64,000 nt of DNA from NCBI GenBank assembly GCA_029204225.1, contig CM055106.1, positions 48,993,337 through 49,057,336 on the forward strand. The letters run 5' to 3'. Both the position numbers and the translations under genes were made by a program. Shown here one piece after another: positions 10,375 to 22,612 of this stretch; position 1 is the stretch's first letter; each line of letters starts with the position of its first letter. This stretch comes from Diphasiastrum complanatum (lineage: Eukaryota > Streptophyta > Lycopodiopsida > Lycopodiales > Lycopodiaceae). The notes below the pieces were generated by a model. The model was not told the origin of the DNA, ran no database searches, and saw only the letters and a program-made list of their open reading frames with translations.

Positions 10375-13300
10375 ATTTTAGGTTTACTCTATTCATGGAA
10401 CATACCTCCATGATAGTATTACAAGTAAAATCTTTTTACATAACCAGATCTAAGCCAAGTTTGGCTCTAAAAGTTTCAAACTTTTCTTTACTTAAAGCTT
10501 TCGTAAATATATCAGCAACTTGTAACAACGTAGAAGAATGTACAATACTTATATCTTAAAATTGTAGTTTCTCACGCACAAAGTGATATTTTACCTCAAT
10601 ATGTTTTGTCCTAGCGTGAAAGATAGGATTCTTAGCCAATTGTATTCCACTTTGACCGTCACAGAAAATAACAATAGGATTTACCTGCTTCATGCCAATC
10701 TCACATAACAACTTACGTAGCCAAATAGCTTCCTAGGTAGCAGAACTTAACGCTTTATATTCGGCTTCTGTAGAAGAAAGAGAAATAGTATCTTGCTTCT
10801 TGCTAGACCATGAAAAACAACCGCTACCAAAATCTAGGGCATAACTTGTTGTTGACTTTCTATCATGTATACTTCCTACCCAATCAGCGTCAACATAACC
10901 CTGGCCAAGGTTAGGTGTACCTTTCACATACCTCAATATCTTTTTTGCAGCTTTCCAATGGTCCATAGTGGGTGATGACATGAATTGGCTAATCAAACTT
11001 ACAGCATAGCAGATATCAAGACGTGTAGTCGTAAGATATATCAAACTCCCAACTAGCTGACGAAATAGAGTAGCTTCAACATGTGCACTATCATCAATAC
11101 GAGATAATTTCTTACCAGCTTCGCAAGGGGTGATGGAAGGTTTGCACTCTGTCATGTGAAATCTCTCCAATACCTCATCCACGTACTTGTTTTGACATAA
11201 CCTGATATCACTGCCAATTTGCCATACTTCGATACCCAAGCAGTAGTGCATCAGATCTAAATCTGTCATCTCAAACTGCTTGCATAGGTTGGCTTTGATA
11301 GAACAAGTGAGGTTCTCATCATTGCCCATGATAATGATATCATCAACATAAAGTACATTCAAGGCAATGTTATCATCGTTTATGAGAACATAAAGGTTTG
11401 GATTTGAATTTGTTCTTACAAACCCATGAGAAAGAAAGTAATTGTCAATGCGTCCATACGATGCGCGCGACGCTTGCTTAAGGCTATAAAGTGTTTTGTG
11501 TAGTTTACATACCTTCTGTTCTTGCCCTTTTGCCATGAAGCCCTGTGTTGGACCATGTAAACTTCTTCCTCTAAGTCACCATTCAAAAATGCGGACTTCA
11601 CATCCATTTGATGGATCTTCCACCCAAAATGAGATGCTAGGGCAATGATAAGGCTAGCGTAGTCCACTTAGCCATTGGAGCAAATGTTACTTCATAGTCA
11701 ATTCCTTTGCTTTGCTCATAACCCTTCACTACTAGGCGTGCCTTATGCTTTGCTATCGTGCCATCCGCATGAAACTTTGTTCTAAACACCCATTTGTTGT
11801 CAATGGGTTTCTTTCCAAGTGGTAGATCAACCAACTCCCATGTATCATGCGTGTGGATGGATTCTATCTCCTCTTCCATTGCCCTTTGCCACTCTTTGTG
11901 ATCTTTTGCCTCATCAAAGGTTGATGGCTCTTGACACTTCAAAATGTCACTCATTAGGGCATAGTTCACAAGATAACGATCAGGAAACTTCCTTTCCCGC
12001 GTTGATCTTCTCACTTCTCTTTGTGTGCTAGATCTTGGTTAATTTAGCTTTGCGTCTTTCATGATCTTTTCATACCATTTTGGTATCTTAGATTTAGGTG
12101 ATACACTACGTGGAGAGTATGTATCCCAAGGAGTGTCTAAGTAATGTCTCTTACTTCCAACCGGTTTCTCCTTTATTGCTCCTATTGGCAAGTACCTCTC
12201 CCTAGGCTCTTGAATAGGTGATGTCCTTTCATATTCACCCTCTCAACTCTCGTCTTCACGTGCATCATCTTGTGGAGCGTCTTCTTCATCTTCTTCTTCC
12301 AAAATTGTGGGAAGTCTTTTGATGTCGTGTTCCTTGCAAAAGTCCTCAAAATCATCAGATTTGTATTCGTCCCCTCTATCAGATCTTAGCACTTTGATGC
12401 GTGCATCCAGTTGGTTCTCTACCAAAGTCTTGAACTCGTTGAAGTGAGTAAAAGCGTCAGATTTCTTCTTCAAAAAATAAGTCCATGTCCTCCTAGAGTA
12501 ATCATCTATGAAGTCATAAAATAATATGCTTTCCCCAACGACATGGTCTTCATTGGGCTGCACAGGTCGCTGTGAATAAGTTCCAACGGTTTCTTAGCTC
12601 TTGCAGCTCCACCTTTCTTGAATGTCTCCCTGTGATGCTTTCCCATTACGCATCCTTCACATATTGCATGATGATCATCCTGCAATGTTGGTAACCCTAT
12701 TACCATCTTCAGCTTCACCATCAATCTCAAGCTCCCATAGTTCAAATGACCAAGTCTTCTGTGCCACAACTCAGATTGAGATGCTATTGAGATAGCCAAA
12801 CCATATTCTCCTGGTTTTGCAGCATCCAATTTATAAAGGCCACAGTTACTATCTCTATAACCTTTCGCCACCACTTTATGATTGTGGTTCATATCCCTCA
12901 TAAGGCATCCATCCTTGACAAATTCAACCTTAAGATGTTGATTTTCCATTATACCAATAGAAAGCAGACTCTTTTTGAGTCCAGGAAGATAAAGCACATT
13001 AGGGATGTTCTTGATTTTACCATCAGAAAACTGCACAGGTACATTGCCCACACCCTGTATTTGGCATCCTCTCCATTGACTTGAGTGACCTTATCCCCAT
13101 CATGGATTGGTGAGAATTTCTCAAACCAATCACGTTTCCTGGTCATGTGCCTTGTGGCGCCTGAATCTATGAACCATCTGGCACCATCATCAACTTGGGA
13201 TGCCAATGCTGATGAGAAGACACTTGTCTCGTCATCTTTTCCATCATCTTCGGCAATGTTGCCTGGTTGAGTCACTTTTCCCGCTTTTATGTCCGCTTTC

Positions 13301-14079
13301 TTCTTGTAACATTCGCGTGCCCAATGACCCAGTTTGTGGCAATAGTAACATTTGTCTTTCTTCTTCTTTTTCTCTTTTGATGACGACTCTCCCTCGTCAT
13401 CATCATCCTTGGATTTCTTGGGAATCCTTTTCCATCCTTTCTGCTTGCCTTTGGCAAGCAAGGCTTGATCCTCTTGTGGGGTTTGCCTTGACTTCACCAC
13501 TTCGCGACGCTGCTCTTCCTACAACATGATTCCGTGGAAGTCTTCAAAAGTAGGCAATCTCTCCCTCGAAGCAATGTCGCTCACAAACATCTGTAGCCCT
13601 TCCGAGACACCGCTCATTGTGGTATGTACCAATTCAACGTCCCTAATTGGTTCTCCGATTGCCACAAGTTCATCTCTCAGCTCCTTTATCCTGGTGAAGA
13701 AAGATCCCACTGATTCACTTTCTTCCATCCTTACTGCATTCAATCTCGACTTCAAGAACATGGCCCGAGCTGGATTGCAAGTTTGAAATTGCATTTTAAG
13801 AGCTTCCCAAGCTCCCCTAGCCGTCGTGGCATCACTTATATGAGTGATCACATGGTCTTTCACTGAAAGGTTGATCAAGGACAATGCTCTCTATGCCTTT
13901 TTATCAAAGGCCCTCATATCACCAGGAGTGGTATTTGGCCGAACTTCAATACCTGCCACGATCTCCCATAACTCTTTCTCCATCAAAATGTTTTTCATTT
14001 TGAATTTCCAGATGTTGTAGTTAGAAGCCTCATCAAGTTTGCTTGCATCGCCCAAAATTGCCTCATTGATGTTTGCCAT
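10375..14079 (-). pseudogene. copia Gag-Pol of the 10.1-15.6 kb element
   Basis: Gag starts at the ATG at 14079 (MANINEAILG), followed by a UBN2-type Gag domain to about 13520. A zinc knuckle CYYCHKLGHWARECY lies near 13300-13350 and the protease box WFIDSGATRHMT near 13150. Pre-integrase LWHRRLGHLNYGSL lies near 12750 and the integrase core starts at [11 protein letters not shown] and LRSDRGDEY. After KEHDIKR the frame jumps straight to a Glu/Asp-rich linker, so the third catalytic residue and C-terminal half of integrase are missing. RT follows (NKWVFRTKFHADGTI, GIDYEVTFAP, YVDDIIIMG), then RNase H (STEAEYKAL, ADIFTKAL). In-frame stops occur near 13888 and 10733, with shifts elsewhere. Confidence 0.9.
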
Positions 14080-15330
14080 TTTCAAACTGCTTGAAACTCC
14101 ACTTGTAGGCTATAAAGTGTATGTCGAAGCCAACCGTGATGTCAGAAATAAAAAATAATGACCTGCGATTTTTGGCTCACCAGGCCACCCGCTGCTCTTT
14201 CACCAAATTGAAAGCCAAACTGGCGTCACTTTCCAAAATGCTTCTCGTCACCAACTCCCAGCTACCTGCCCAATGGAATGGTGGAATCACTTCTGGCATG
14301 CTCCGAACACTTTCTCCACAGTAATCACTCTATTTTGGCATACCGTACTTGCAGGTACAGTCAGGGTGCCCTTCGTTTGGAGGCCATAGCCTTTTATTTG
14401 GCCAAAATAGGCTAAAGGAGGTGAAAATAAGGGCAACTTGGGTTTTTGAACTGTTTCTTCAGTGTGAAGAAACTTCACCTTTCACAAAACTTGGGATCCA
14501 ACAATTTTCTCACTTTGAAAATTTTTAATGAAAAGAAGGGTGCCTTTGCCCTTCAGATCTTCAGGACCCTTTCAAAGCCCATCTAAGGGTGATCCTCAAT
14601 CCTGCGGCTCTCACTCGCTCTCCCTCTTGCAATCTCTACCGTGGATGTAAACTCCATGAGATCTGACGAATACAACTGCTTCTGTGCAATGATCCCCACA
14701 CTTATATCCGTGGGCCCCTTCCAAACGCTATAAGCCTCTCCTCCTTACCACGCGCGACTCTCCCTTCTCTACCAGTGATGACAGCCCCAAGCCCTCACTC
14801 ACAAGCAATGGAGGTTTTGTTTGCTTCACTCCAGCTCGCTGGCTGATCCACGGCCACCCACGGCCTCTCCACACATCCGCAACAGTAGCATGGCGCCCAC
14901 TCCTAGCTCTTCACAGCTTCAAAAATGAATTTGTGTTGTGAGAGAACTGCTTTTTCCCTTCCTGAAACCCTAACTGTCAAAAAAGAAGATGTTTTTGGGC
15001 TTTATCTGATCTTCTTGAGAATCTATCTGAGCATCTACCTATCCCTCTGAGGTTGCCCTACAGCAAGCAATATTCTGCTCTAAACCGCTCTTCAAGCGAT
15101 GTTCGATTGGATTCAAACCAATCACAAACGCCAAGCAACCCTTCAGAAGGATTTTCAGCTTCAATCTTTGCTTGCCCTCTGATCTAGCTGACAATCTTCT
15201 GCCTCTGAATCTTCTTACAATTTTGAGCTAATTCACGAATCTCCACAGACTCAATTTTGTGCTTCCTAATCAACAAACCGTCGTGAATTTGCAGCTCTCT
15301 GTTATTGTTTGGTGATTCTTGAAACCAAGG
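14080..15330 (-). other. long 5' leader of the minus-strand copia element
   Basis: About 1.25 kb between the primer-binding site and gag, CT-rich in parts and without a recognisable protein. This is long for a copia leader. It could be ordinary untranslated sequence or captured host DNA; nothing in it identifies a gene. Confidence 0.5.
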
Positions 15331-15342
15331 GCTCTGATACTA
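15331..15342 (-). promoter_or_regulatory. copia primer-binding site
   Basis: Read on the minus strand this is TAGTATCAGAGC, one base from the plant initiator tRNA-Met complement, directly abutting the LTR at 15343. Confidence 0.85.
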
Positions 15343-15592
15343 AGTTAGGAAACACAGTTTAAACAGCCGACCGGATCAATCACCACAGCACAACTCAAGT
15401 GCAACAAGACAAGACCACAGAATAGCTCACCTCAAACTGTATATTCAACTACTCAGTAAGTACAAAGATAAAGTTACTTAAAAGCACTCAAAGGGCTCGT
15501 AAAAGAAAGACGGCCCGATAATTCTAGAACTAAGCACACGTGGTGCCGTCAAAATAAGAAAGCACTGTATAAGTCGATCATTGCTATTTTAA
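15343..15592 (-). repeat. 5' LTR of minus-strand copia element
   Basis: Pairs with 10095-10343. Because it is the upstream LTR for the element's transcription, the promoter would lie here, reading leftward. Confidence 0.85.
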
Positions 15593-15887
15593 TTTCCTCT
15601 TCCTTGATGCTAACCATGTATCGTCTTACCACGCAAAAACATGAGGATAGAGATGATCTTTGTACTACCAGGCAAGTTGTGCATGGAAAAGTGGCTATTC
15701 CAGCGATCGAGCCACGACAGTACAACATTTGGATGTCGGTTCTTCTTTTCACCGAAAAAGAATTCCGGATTAAACATAGGATAAAGGAGAGCAGACCACG
15801 AGTGCGTAGAAGAACGCCACTCTTGCTCGGCCGCAAAGCATGCTTAGTGCATGCTTAGCGTGCATAGGGTACAATAGGGTCCATGTC

Positions 15888-17552
15888 ATACTAAAGAAGA
15901 AGACAAAGGAAAAATGACAAGGGCTTCACAACAAAGTGGCTTAGGAAGCTTGAAACTACTACTTAAGGAGACTAGGCCACAATTAAGCACCTCAATGGTG
16001 AGGATGTAGTCTTTACCTCCTATCCCACCACACCTTTTCCTTCCTTTTTGGCCTAACTGGAGCTCATTCACCAACCAAACCGCTTTTTGGGCTGTTAGGG
16101 GTAATTGCTCCCAAGGGCCAATGTCAGGGAGTGTGCGTTTATAATTGGGATACGACATGAGATTGAATGGAAGAAAATCTGGAATTGGGGGAGATGTTGG
16201 AGCATGAGGAAATGCAGGGGGAGGTGATTGTGGGATGATAGGAGGTGATTGCGGTATGATAGGGGGTGAATGTGGTGGTGACCGAATGCGTGTCGGAGAC
16301 GTGTGGAGTGGATTAGGTGTTATGATGGTGGATGTGGTCTGTTTTAATAATTGTAATGCAAAATCGTCTACATTGACTGCAGAGTCAAGTAGGGTGGAAG
16401 AATGTATAGGTGAGGATTATGGAATCAAAGCCCATGTTAAATGTGAATGAAGGGGTGGATGTGGTAGTAAATGGTGGGGGTAGTGGTGGAAGGGTAGTTG
16501 TGTTAGTAGGTAATGAAACCAGAATGGCTGAAGTTACCTGAGTGGATAGAACCATGCCTACTGAACCAGAACTGGAAGCGCTAGCATCCAAGGAGCCCGC
16601 TGCTGCAACTACTGCTTGTCTTCATTGTTGGGCTTGTTGGAGTAGAGTCTCCTGCTGCGCTATAACCTCCTTTGAGACTTGAGAAGATTTCAAGCTTTCT
16701 CCAGATTCAGAATACTTTGTCCCTTTATCACTGGATAAGATATCAGGGGAGATGGCATCGTCCATGCTTACAACCTTACCCTTCTGCTTCTTCGTGAGAG
16801 GTGTAGGTGAGGCAGGTTCTGCTAATACATGTGGGGTGGCCCTCTTATTTGTGTTAGGATAGACTTCCTCTAGCTCTTTCAGTACAACGACCATTTGTTG
16901 TCCTAGATGTTGTGTGACCAACATGTGCAAAACATAGCCACACTTGGTAGGGGATGTTTTGGCTTTCAAGGCCGGCAACTTTCTCTGTCCACTTGTAATT
17001 GTTGGTTGGATCATCCATGGTCATAGTAAATGAAAATAGATCGCTTGGTGGGGTGCAATCCATCTTGACGATGTGTACCTCCACCATGTGCACGAGAATT
17101 TCTACGGTTGCCCGGAGCTTAGAATCCTTGATCAACTTGATGGATATGTCGTCATTGATCTACGTAATGGTTTTTCCATCATCTTGCAGGAACTTCATGA
17201 AATATTTTAAATCATAACTGGTTCCTCTGCCGTGAATCGTCTCTCCCAGATTTGGGAATCCTATGCGTTGTAAGCATTCTGGGGAGATGTCGATTATGGT
17301 GTAACTGCCATCCTTGGAGGTGAGCTTGAAGGAAAAGAACATTTCTGAATATGTGGAATAGGCCGCTCGGACCAGACTCTCATTCTGCTGATCAATGAAA
17401 TGGGTGAGATCAAAGCCAATGTTTGTTAATAGATCTTTGGCCAAATTCAGCAGTGTAGGATAATTCTTGATATAAATCAGTGATAAATCATCCGAAAAGG
17501 GTTTGGGGACCTTACGACGATGCAATGAGAGTGATGAGTCTTTGGAAGTCAT
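15888..17552 (-). pseudogene. unidentified ORF 3' of gypsy integrase (env position)
   Basis: A long protein frame broken by three or more shifts. It starts with ATG at 17552 (MTSKDSSLSLHRRKVPKPFS), runs as a well-structured N-terminal region containing IYIKNYPTLLNLAKDLL and FFSFKLTSKDGSYTIIDISP to about 17160, then a middle part (WLCFAHVGHTTSRTT; LAEPASPTPLTKKQKGKV). A proline-rich segment with tandem PPIIPQS repeats near 16200-16270 leads to a C-terminal part (YKRTLPDIGPWEQLPL). No transmembrane helix or retroviral envelope feature stands out. It lies downstream of integrase on the same strand, the place where some plant gypsy elements carry extra ORFs. Function unknown. Confidence 0.55.
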
Positions 17553-17559
17553 GATGGCA

Positions 17560-18265
17560 TTAATTCTAGATAGTGTTGGAGATGTTGAAATTTTTGAAAT
17601 TTTTTAGCATAAACTCTCTTGTAAAAATCTAGAATGAACTTGTGGAGGGAATGGGTGAGGCCTATATATAAACTTTTTTGGACAGGAATTCGTAACTTCA
17701 CTCAGTAATCGTCCTCAGTGCTCATGATTTCTCAGTGAGGTTCGCGAATTTTGAGGCACTATTCTGAGGGCCAATGAGTTCTTGTAAATGATTTTTTTGT
17801 ACAAAAATGAGTAAAAATGGCTAATAGTACAAAAATTGGTTTGATCAAAATTCACGGATTTGAAAGAGAAATTGTGGAGGTGATTTTAAGGCTCAGCAAA
17901 TTATCTTTGAATTATAACAGTGAGCATCTGATGCAAAAACTAATTTTTTTTTATTTATGAAAAGTTTGACTCTAAGATAGAATTCATGGAGGTAATAAAT
18001 GAAGCGTTCATACTAAAAATGGGTCTGGGCGAATTCTATCTAATGCGATTGTGAAACAAAATCTCAGTAAAAAGAATGATTCTTGTGGTTGCATAGAAAA
18101 AGACTGATTGTATCACTTATCTGATGATATTTTGATATTCTGAAACAAGAAAACACACCAACAAAATTGTTGAAAAGGCAAGCAGGCAGTAAACAGAATT
18201 AAAGAATAAAATTTAGGAAATAAAACAACTAATATATATCAAGATAAAAACATGGCTCATTGTAC
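17560..18265. other. spacer between gypsy integrase and extra ORF
   Basis: About 700 bp with no reading frame supported. Words such as GAATTCATGGA and AGAATTC(A/T) recur here and in the leader at 20200-20720, suggesting that the noncoding parts of this element share internal repeats. Confidence 0.4.
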
Positions 18266-18269
18266 TTTC

Positions 18270-19690
18270 TAGGTCTACTCTCATTGACCACAATGTCTAA
18301 AATATCGCCTTGTAGGGTTTGGAGTTGTACGTAACCAAAGGCAAATATTTTTTGGATTACATAAGGTCCTTGGCCAGAAATTTTAGTTAAGGTTTGGCTT
18401 GGCATAAGAGGACCTTATCTTTGACTTGAAGCTCTTTGAGTATTAAGGATCGATCATGCCATGTCTTTTGTCGATGTTTGTGGACCTGTTGGGCATGGAT
18501 GCTGATTCGGCGAGTCTCAAAGAGTTGTTCAAGGTGGAATAATCTATTAGCTAGAATCTGTCAATGATTTATCTCGAGATTATAGGCTACTCGTAGGGAT
18601 GGAATATCGAATTTCACAAGCATGCTGGAAAAGAGTTAGTAGACCTGTGGCTCTCTTCGGGGTAGTGCGATAGGCCCATAGAGCAGTGTGAAGTTTTAGT
18701 TTCCAATCAGATCGGCTAGACTCGACGGTCTTGGTTAGAACACCAAATAATATTTTGTTGGTGGATTCTACTTGGCCATTGGATGGTGGATAATACGAGG
18801 AACTTTTGCGATGTACCACAAACAATTTTGAAAGCAAATATGCTATGAGAGAGTTAAGGAAATGTGTATCCCTATCGCTAATAAGTTCTAGGGGGCAACC
18901 GAAATGAACGATAACATGTTCATAGAGAAATTTTGAGGTAGCACAAGTGTCAGCATTGCGAACAGCTCTAGCTTCAGTCTATTTGGTACAGTAGTCCGTG
19001 GCTACTACAATATATCTTGATTGAGTGTGTCTAACAGTAGGACTAATCGGTCCAACATAATCAATTTCCCATTTCTAGAAAGCTTGATCAGTTGTGACAG
19101 AGTGTAAAGGCATGTAGTCGGTCTTTTGAAATCGTTTTGTTCTTTGACAAACATCACAGGCCTTAGTGTAGGTGTGCATATCCTTAAAAAGAGTTGGCCA
19201 CCAAAATCCAGCCAAGAAGATTTTCTTGACAGTCATTTCAGAAGAGAAATGACCTGCTCCGACACCTTCATGAGTTAGGGAGATAACATAAAGTATTTCA
19301 CCTTCAGTAAGACAACGTTGGATAATTCCATCTAACCCTTGCTTGTAAAGTTGGCCTACAATTAACGTATAAGGTTTGGTTTTGAGGACCAATGCACGTT
19401 GTTCGGGTTTAGATAAGGATGGGTCCATCTCCCCTGAAGTTAAATATTCTGTGATATCCTTGGCCCAAATGGGTGTAGAGTCAACTTGAAATAAGATGGC
19501 ATCAGGTAAATCATCGTTGACGCCTTGATCTGGAGTTGGAAGGTTAGGAATTCAAGATAGATAATCTACTAAAAAATGTTGAACTCCCTTTCGAACCACG
19601 ATCCTAAACTCAAATTCTCGCAGTAATAGGATCCATCGAGTAATACGACCAACAATCACTTTATAGATTAATCGTGCTTTATTGGCGAAG
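18270..19690 (-). pseudogene. gypsy RNase H end and integrase
   Basis: The RNase H tail reads GRITRWILLLREFEFRIVVR then KGVQHFLVDYLS (19440-19640). Integrase begins with the zinc-binding HHCC region: H and H in ISLTHEGVGAGHFSSEMTVK, then CDVCQRTKR near 19130-19150. The core's later part is HRKSSSYYPPSNGQVESTNK near 18760-18810, containing the catalytic E of QVES, followed by DWKLKLHTALWAYRTT. A degraded C-terminal domain (WHDRSLILKELQVKDKVLL) reaches about 18270. Stops break the core between about 18850 and 19070 and beyond 18580. Known role: processing and joining of element cDNA into the host genome. Confidence 0.85.
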
Positions 19691-19699
19691 AATGCAGTC

Positions 19700-20144
19700 C
19701 AACCAAGAACGATTTGATAGCCATATGTTTGGTGATATTTTTGTCAACACATTCTACTTTGAGACATTTAAAATGCTCAATGTAGTTTTGAATCGACTCT
19801 TCGCTACGCATCTTAATATGGGTGATTTGGATGAATGGGCTCTAAGTCAGTTTAGACGGTTTGAAACGCTTGATGAGAGCATCCTTGAGAGTAGTCCAGG
19901 AAGCAAGATCAGGAGCTTCAAGGTTGAGATACCACTCTTTGGCTGTTCCATAGAGTACCATCAAAAATAGTCGGAGCTTTTCAGTTTCAGAGGTATCTCC
20001 ATAGAAACGGCATGCATTATCAAAGTCTTCAAGAAATTGAACTAGGTCAGATTCTCCATCGTACTTTGGTGCATCTATACGTGGAATTTTGTATTTTAGT
20101 CGTGGAGGAGCAGAATTGGAAGATTTAGCACAATCTTGAGACAT
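19700..20144 (-). pseudogene. gypsy Gag (5' part)
   Basis: Starts with ATG at 20144 (MSQDCAKSSNSAPPRLKYKI), then PRIDAPKYDGESDLVQFLED, ACRFYGDTSETEKLRLFLMV and AKEWYLNLEAPDLASWTTLK. This is the plant retrotransposon Gag fold (Retrotrans_gag), with the W-D/F pattern of capsid-like sequences. A related copy occurs at 40051-40735. The frame shifts near 19840 and the protein joins RNase H at about 19690, so no zinc knuckle remains. Confidence 0.85.
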
Positions 20145-20149
20145 GATGC

Positions 20150-20990
20150 AGTATGAGGAGTAGAGTAATAGTACATATGATCAGGGCAGTACTGTACTTG
20201 GCCAAAAAAGGACAGTTTTTGTGCAAAATGGAGAAGTTTGGGCAAAAACTGGACTTTTGTGCTGTAATAGAATTCATGGACAATACTTGAAATCGTGGAC
20301 AGTCAAATGAATCAAACCATAGTACTCGTGAATTCTAACAAGGGGTGTTTTCTGTCAAAATACTGTTTTTTTAGGTTTTTTTGAATTTTTTTAAGGGATA
20401 GAATTCACAGAGGGTGTAGAGAAATTGTACTCATTGTGGGCAATTTCGTGGTATGGCTGGTGATTTCTGATATTGAGGTTTTGGTGACAGACAAGAGAAA
20501 TATTGAAAAAAGTGCTTTTTTGACAAAAAAAATGACTAAATCTTTGAGATAGAATTTGCGGAGCTGCTAGAGGACTGATCTTTGATAGATCTAGCCTCAA
20601 TGAAGCCAGCGATTTCTAAAACCAAGTTTTGGTTGAAAAACAATGGGCTTTAACAGTATAACAGGGTGTTTTCAAAAAATATGAGCAAGGTCAGAATTCA
20701 TGGAGGTGATAGAATGGAAAATCAGGGTCTATTATGGTTGTAGACAGCTCAGCAAATTTTGATATACCTGTTTGGTCGAAAAAAATGTCACTTGGATCAC
20801 TTCTTTCAAAGAAAATGCCCAAGTTGACACTTTTGTTGCTTCCCCCCGGCTTGATAGGTCGCTCAGCAGCTCGTTGAGGATCTGGAGAGAAGTCTCGTGC
20901 TACAGTGTGAAGAGAAAAAAACAAGCAAGCATACACACAAGCACGTGAGCGAGAAAACAAAAGACAAGGAAAGCTATCTAGAAAAAACTT
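20150..20990 (-). other. gypsy leader region
   Basis: Noncoding sequence between the primer-binding site and Gag, with repeated GAATTC(A/T) words. Part of it (20500-20600) is similar to the leader of the plus-strand relative at 39.64-39.74 kb, for example the segment around CTCCGCAAATTCTATCTCA on the minus strand. Confidence 0.6.
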
Positions 20991-20994
20991 AAAA

Positions 20995-21010
20995 AGCGAC
21001 AACGGTGCCA
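20995..21010 (-). promoter_or_regulatory. gypsy primer-binding site
   Basis: Minus-strand TGGCACCGTTGTCGCT resembles the TGGCGCCGTTGCCGGGG class of primer-binding sites common in plant gypsy elements. An LTR-like start TGTTGGAAG lies 1-2 bases to its right at 21012. Confidence 0.75.
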
Positions 21011-21011
21011 A

Positions 21012-22590
21012 TGTTGGAAGTATTTCTAGTTCGTACGGTAGCTAGATCTACTCACAAATATAGTATAGTGTAGAAGGGTTTGTCCACTTTCTAAGATCTA
21101 CATGAAGCTTACCATGGAAATGAAAAGTGCAAACAAAAGAGAAATGAGAGCACCAAGGCTTCCCATCTGGTGCTCGAAAAACAACTAAGGTTCATCGGCT
21201 AAGGCTTTCCAACTAGCCAATACTACTAAGAAATGAACTTTGCTAAGGCGGTATCCAAATAGCAAAGGTGACTAATTTAATTCCTACTTAACACCCAAAG
21301 GGTAATATAAATAAGATTGTTGCTAATACTAAGCATAGAACAAATAGAAAGCATGCCACAATATAGAAACTGATGAAAAGGAGGCAAGAGGAGGCCCGAG
21401 CACCTTCCCTCAAGCTATGCACCTTCCCAAAGGGAACACAAATGAAATAGAGTGATAATTCTACAAAATAGAGAGCAAGATAGCTTAATCTCAAAAGTGT
21501 TATTTACAAGAGAAATGCCTCCCTTCTTATAGCAAGAAGGGCCTTCCATAAGCATACACTATCTTATGGGATTAGTATTTAAACTAGCCATTCTAAGACT
21601 TCTAAACTTCTAACTTAGAACTTTAAAACCTTAAAATTTCTAATTCTAGACTTAGGATAGCTTATAATAACTTAGAATCTTTCTAAGCTTAAGTTTTCTT
21701 AAGTCTAAGTTAAAGTTATTTTATTTGTTTAAGCTCCTTACCCATGGACTTACAAAACACATGCCATAGTAGAAGTTTATTGGCAAATACTCATACCTGG
21801 GCTTACAATACACATGCCATGGAGTTTTATTTCTTTTTTTATATTTTTCACTGTGTTTGCACAATTGCTAACATCCTATAAGGCCTGTCCTTAGACTTAG
21901 GAGGGGGTACATGTACAATTATACGTTCAAGAGGAGGAGGTGGAAGAAATTTTTTTAATTTTTTTTGTATTTGCAAATGGAGCTTTAACAAGGAGGATGA
22001 AAAGGACAAGAAAGAGGAGAAGAAGGCACACACAGATCTATACTTGCAGCAGGTACAACAACCTGCAAGCACAGACTGTGTACATTTCTTTTAATATTCT
22101 CCCCTTCTTAAAATTTAGAAGCAAAGTTATGTTTTAAGATAGCTTTTTATGTTTACAATTGGAAAAGCTTTGCAAAACAAACTTTACAATTTAAAAATGT
22201 AACTTAGAAACTTTTAAACTTAAGCTGTTTGCTTCCGTCCGCGCAGGTGCCCGCAAAAGTATTATTATTATTTTTGAGTTTTTTTTTTTTTGCAACAAAT
22301 TTTACTGGGTTGCAAAAAATTTTCAACTTCCGACTCCCAAACCAAGTTCAGAAAACATCATTGGTTTCTAGAAAAAAACAGTTGAAAAAAAAGTCTCAAA
22401 ACCGACAAACTTCCACCATAGCTACCAAAGGTGGCTCATTTTCTATTCAAACAACCTCAGATTGAGACGAACCAAAAAGCAAAGTTGTTCATCTCGATTA
22501 AACAAAGATAACTAAGCCTTCCTAGAACATCAACCAAAAGCTTAAGCCAACCAAAAACTTTAGTAAGCTCGATTGCACCTTATATGCAAT
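21012..22590. other. probable gypsy LTR and AT-rich sequence
   Basis: Begins TGTTGGAAGTATTTC next to the gypsy primer-binding site, so at least the left part should be its 5' LTR. The right border cannot be set because no second copy exists in the window. No coding region is supported; small frames at 21288-21494 and 21848-22137 have no domains. Confidence 0.5.
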
Positions 22591-22597
22591 GATCGGT

Positions 22598-22610
22598 GGC
22601 TCTGATGCCA
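22598..22610 (-). promoter_or_regulatory. copia-type primer-binding site of a lost element
   Basis: Minus-strand TGGCATCAGAGCC is close to the initiator tRNA-Met complement. TGTAAGAATCCCC starts at 22613 on the plus strand, as expected for the end of an LTR belonging to a minus-strand copia element. No gag lies to the left, so only the LTR end survives. Confidence 0.6.
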
Positions 22611-22612
22611 AA

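Larger units (their letters stand above)
10095..15592 (-). mobile_element. Ty1/copia retrotransposon, minus strand, nearly identical LTRs
   Basis: A 5.5-kb element reads right to left: LTR (15343-15592), primer-binding site, about 1.25 kb leader, gag, protease, integrase, reverse transcriptase, RNase H, polypurine tract, LTR (10095-10343). Domain order (IN before RT) is diagnostic of copia. The LTRs differ at only about 7 of 250 positions, implying a fairly recent insertion. Even so, the second half of integrase is deleted and several stops and frame shifts cut the polyprotein. TCCTC occurs just outside both ends but offset, so a target-site duplication is not claimed. Confidence 0.9.
15888..21010 (-). 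mobile_element. Ty3/gypsy retrotransposon, minus strand, protease-RT deleted
   Basis: Right to left: primer-binding site (20995-21010), leader (about 20150-20990), Gag (20144 to about 19700), RNase H end (about 19690-19440), integrase (about 19430-18270), then an extra ORF (17552-15888). Gag joins RNase H directly near 19690, removing protease and most of RT. A partner copy of the same family, Gag only, sits on the plus strand at 40.05-40.7 kb. The left end abuts the copia LTR at 15592, and no matching left LTR was found. Confidence 0.8.
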
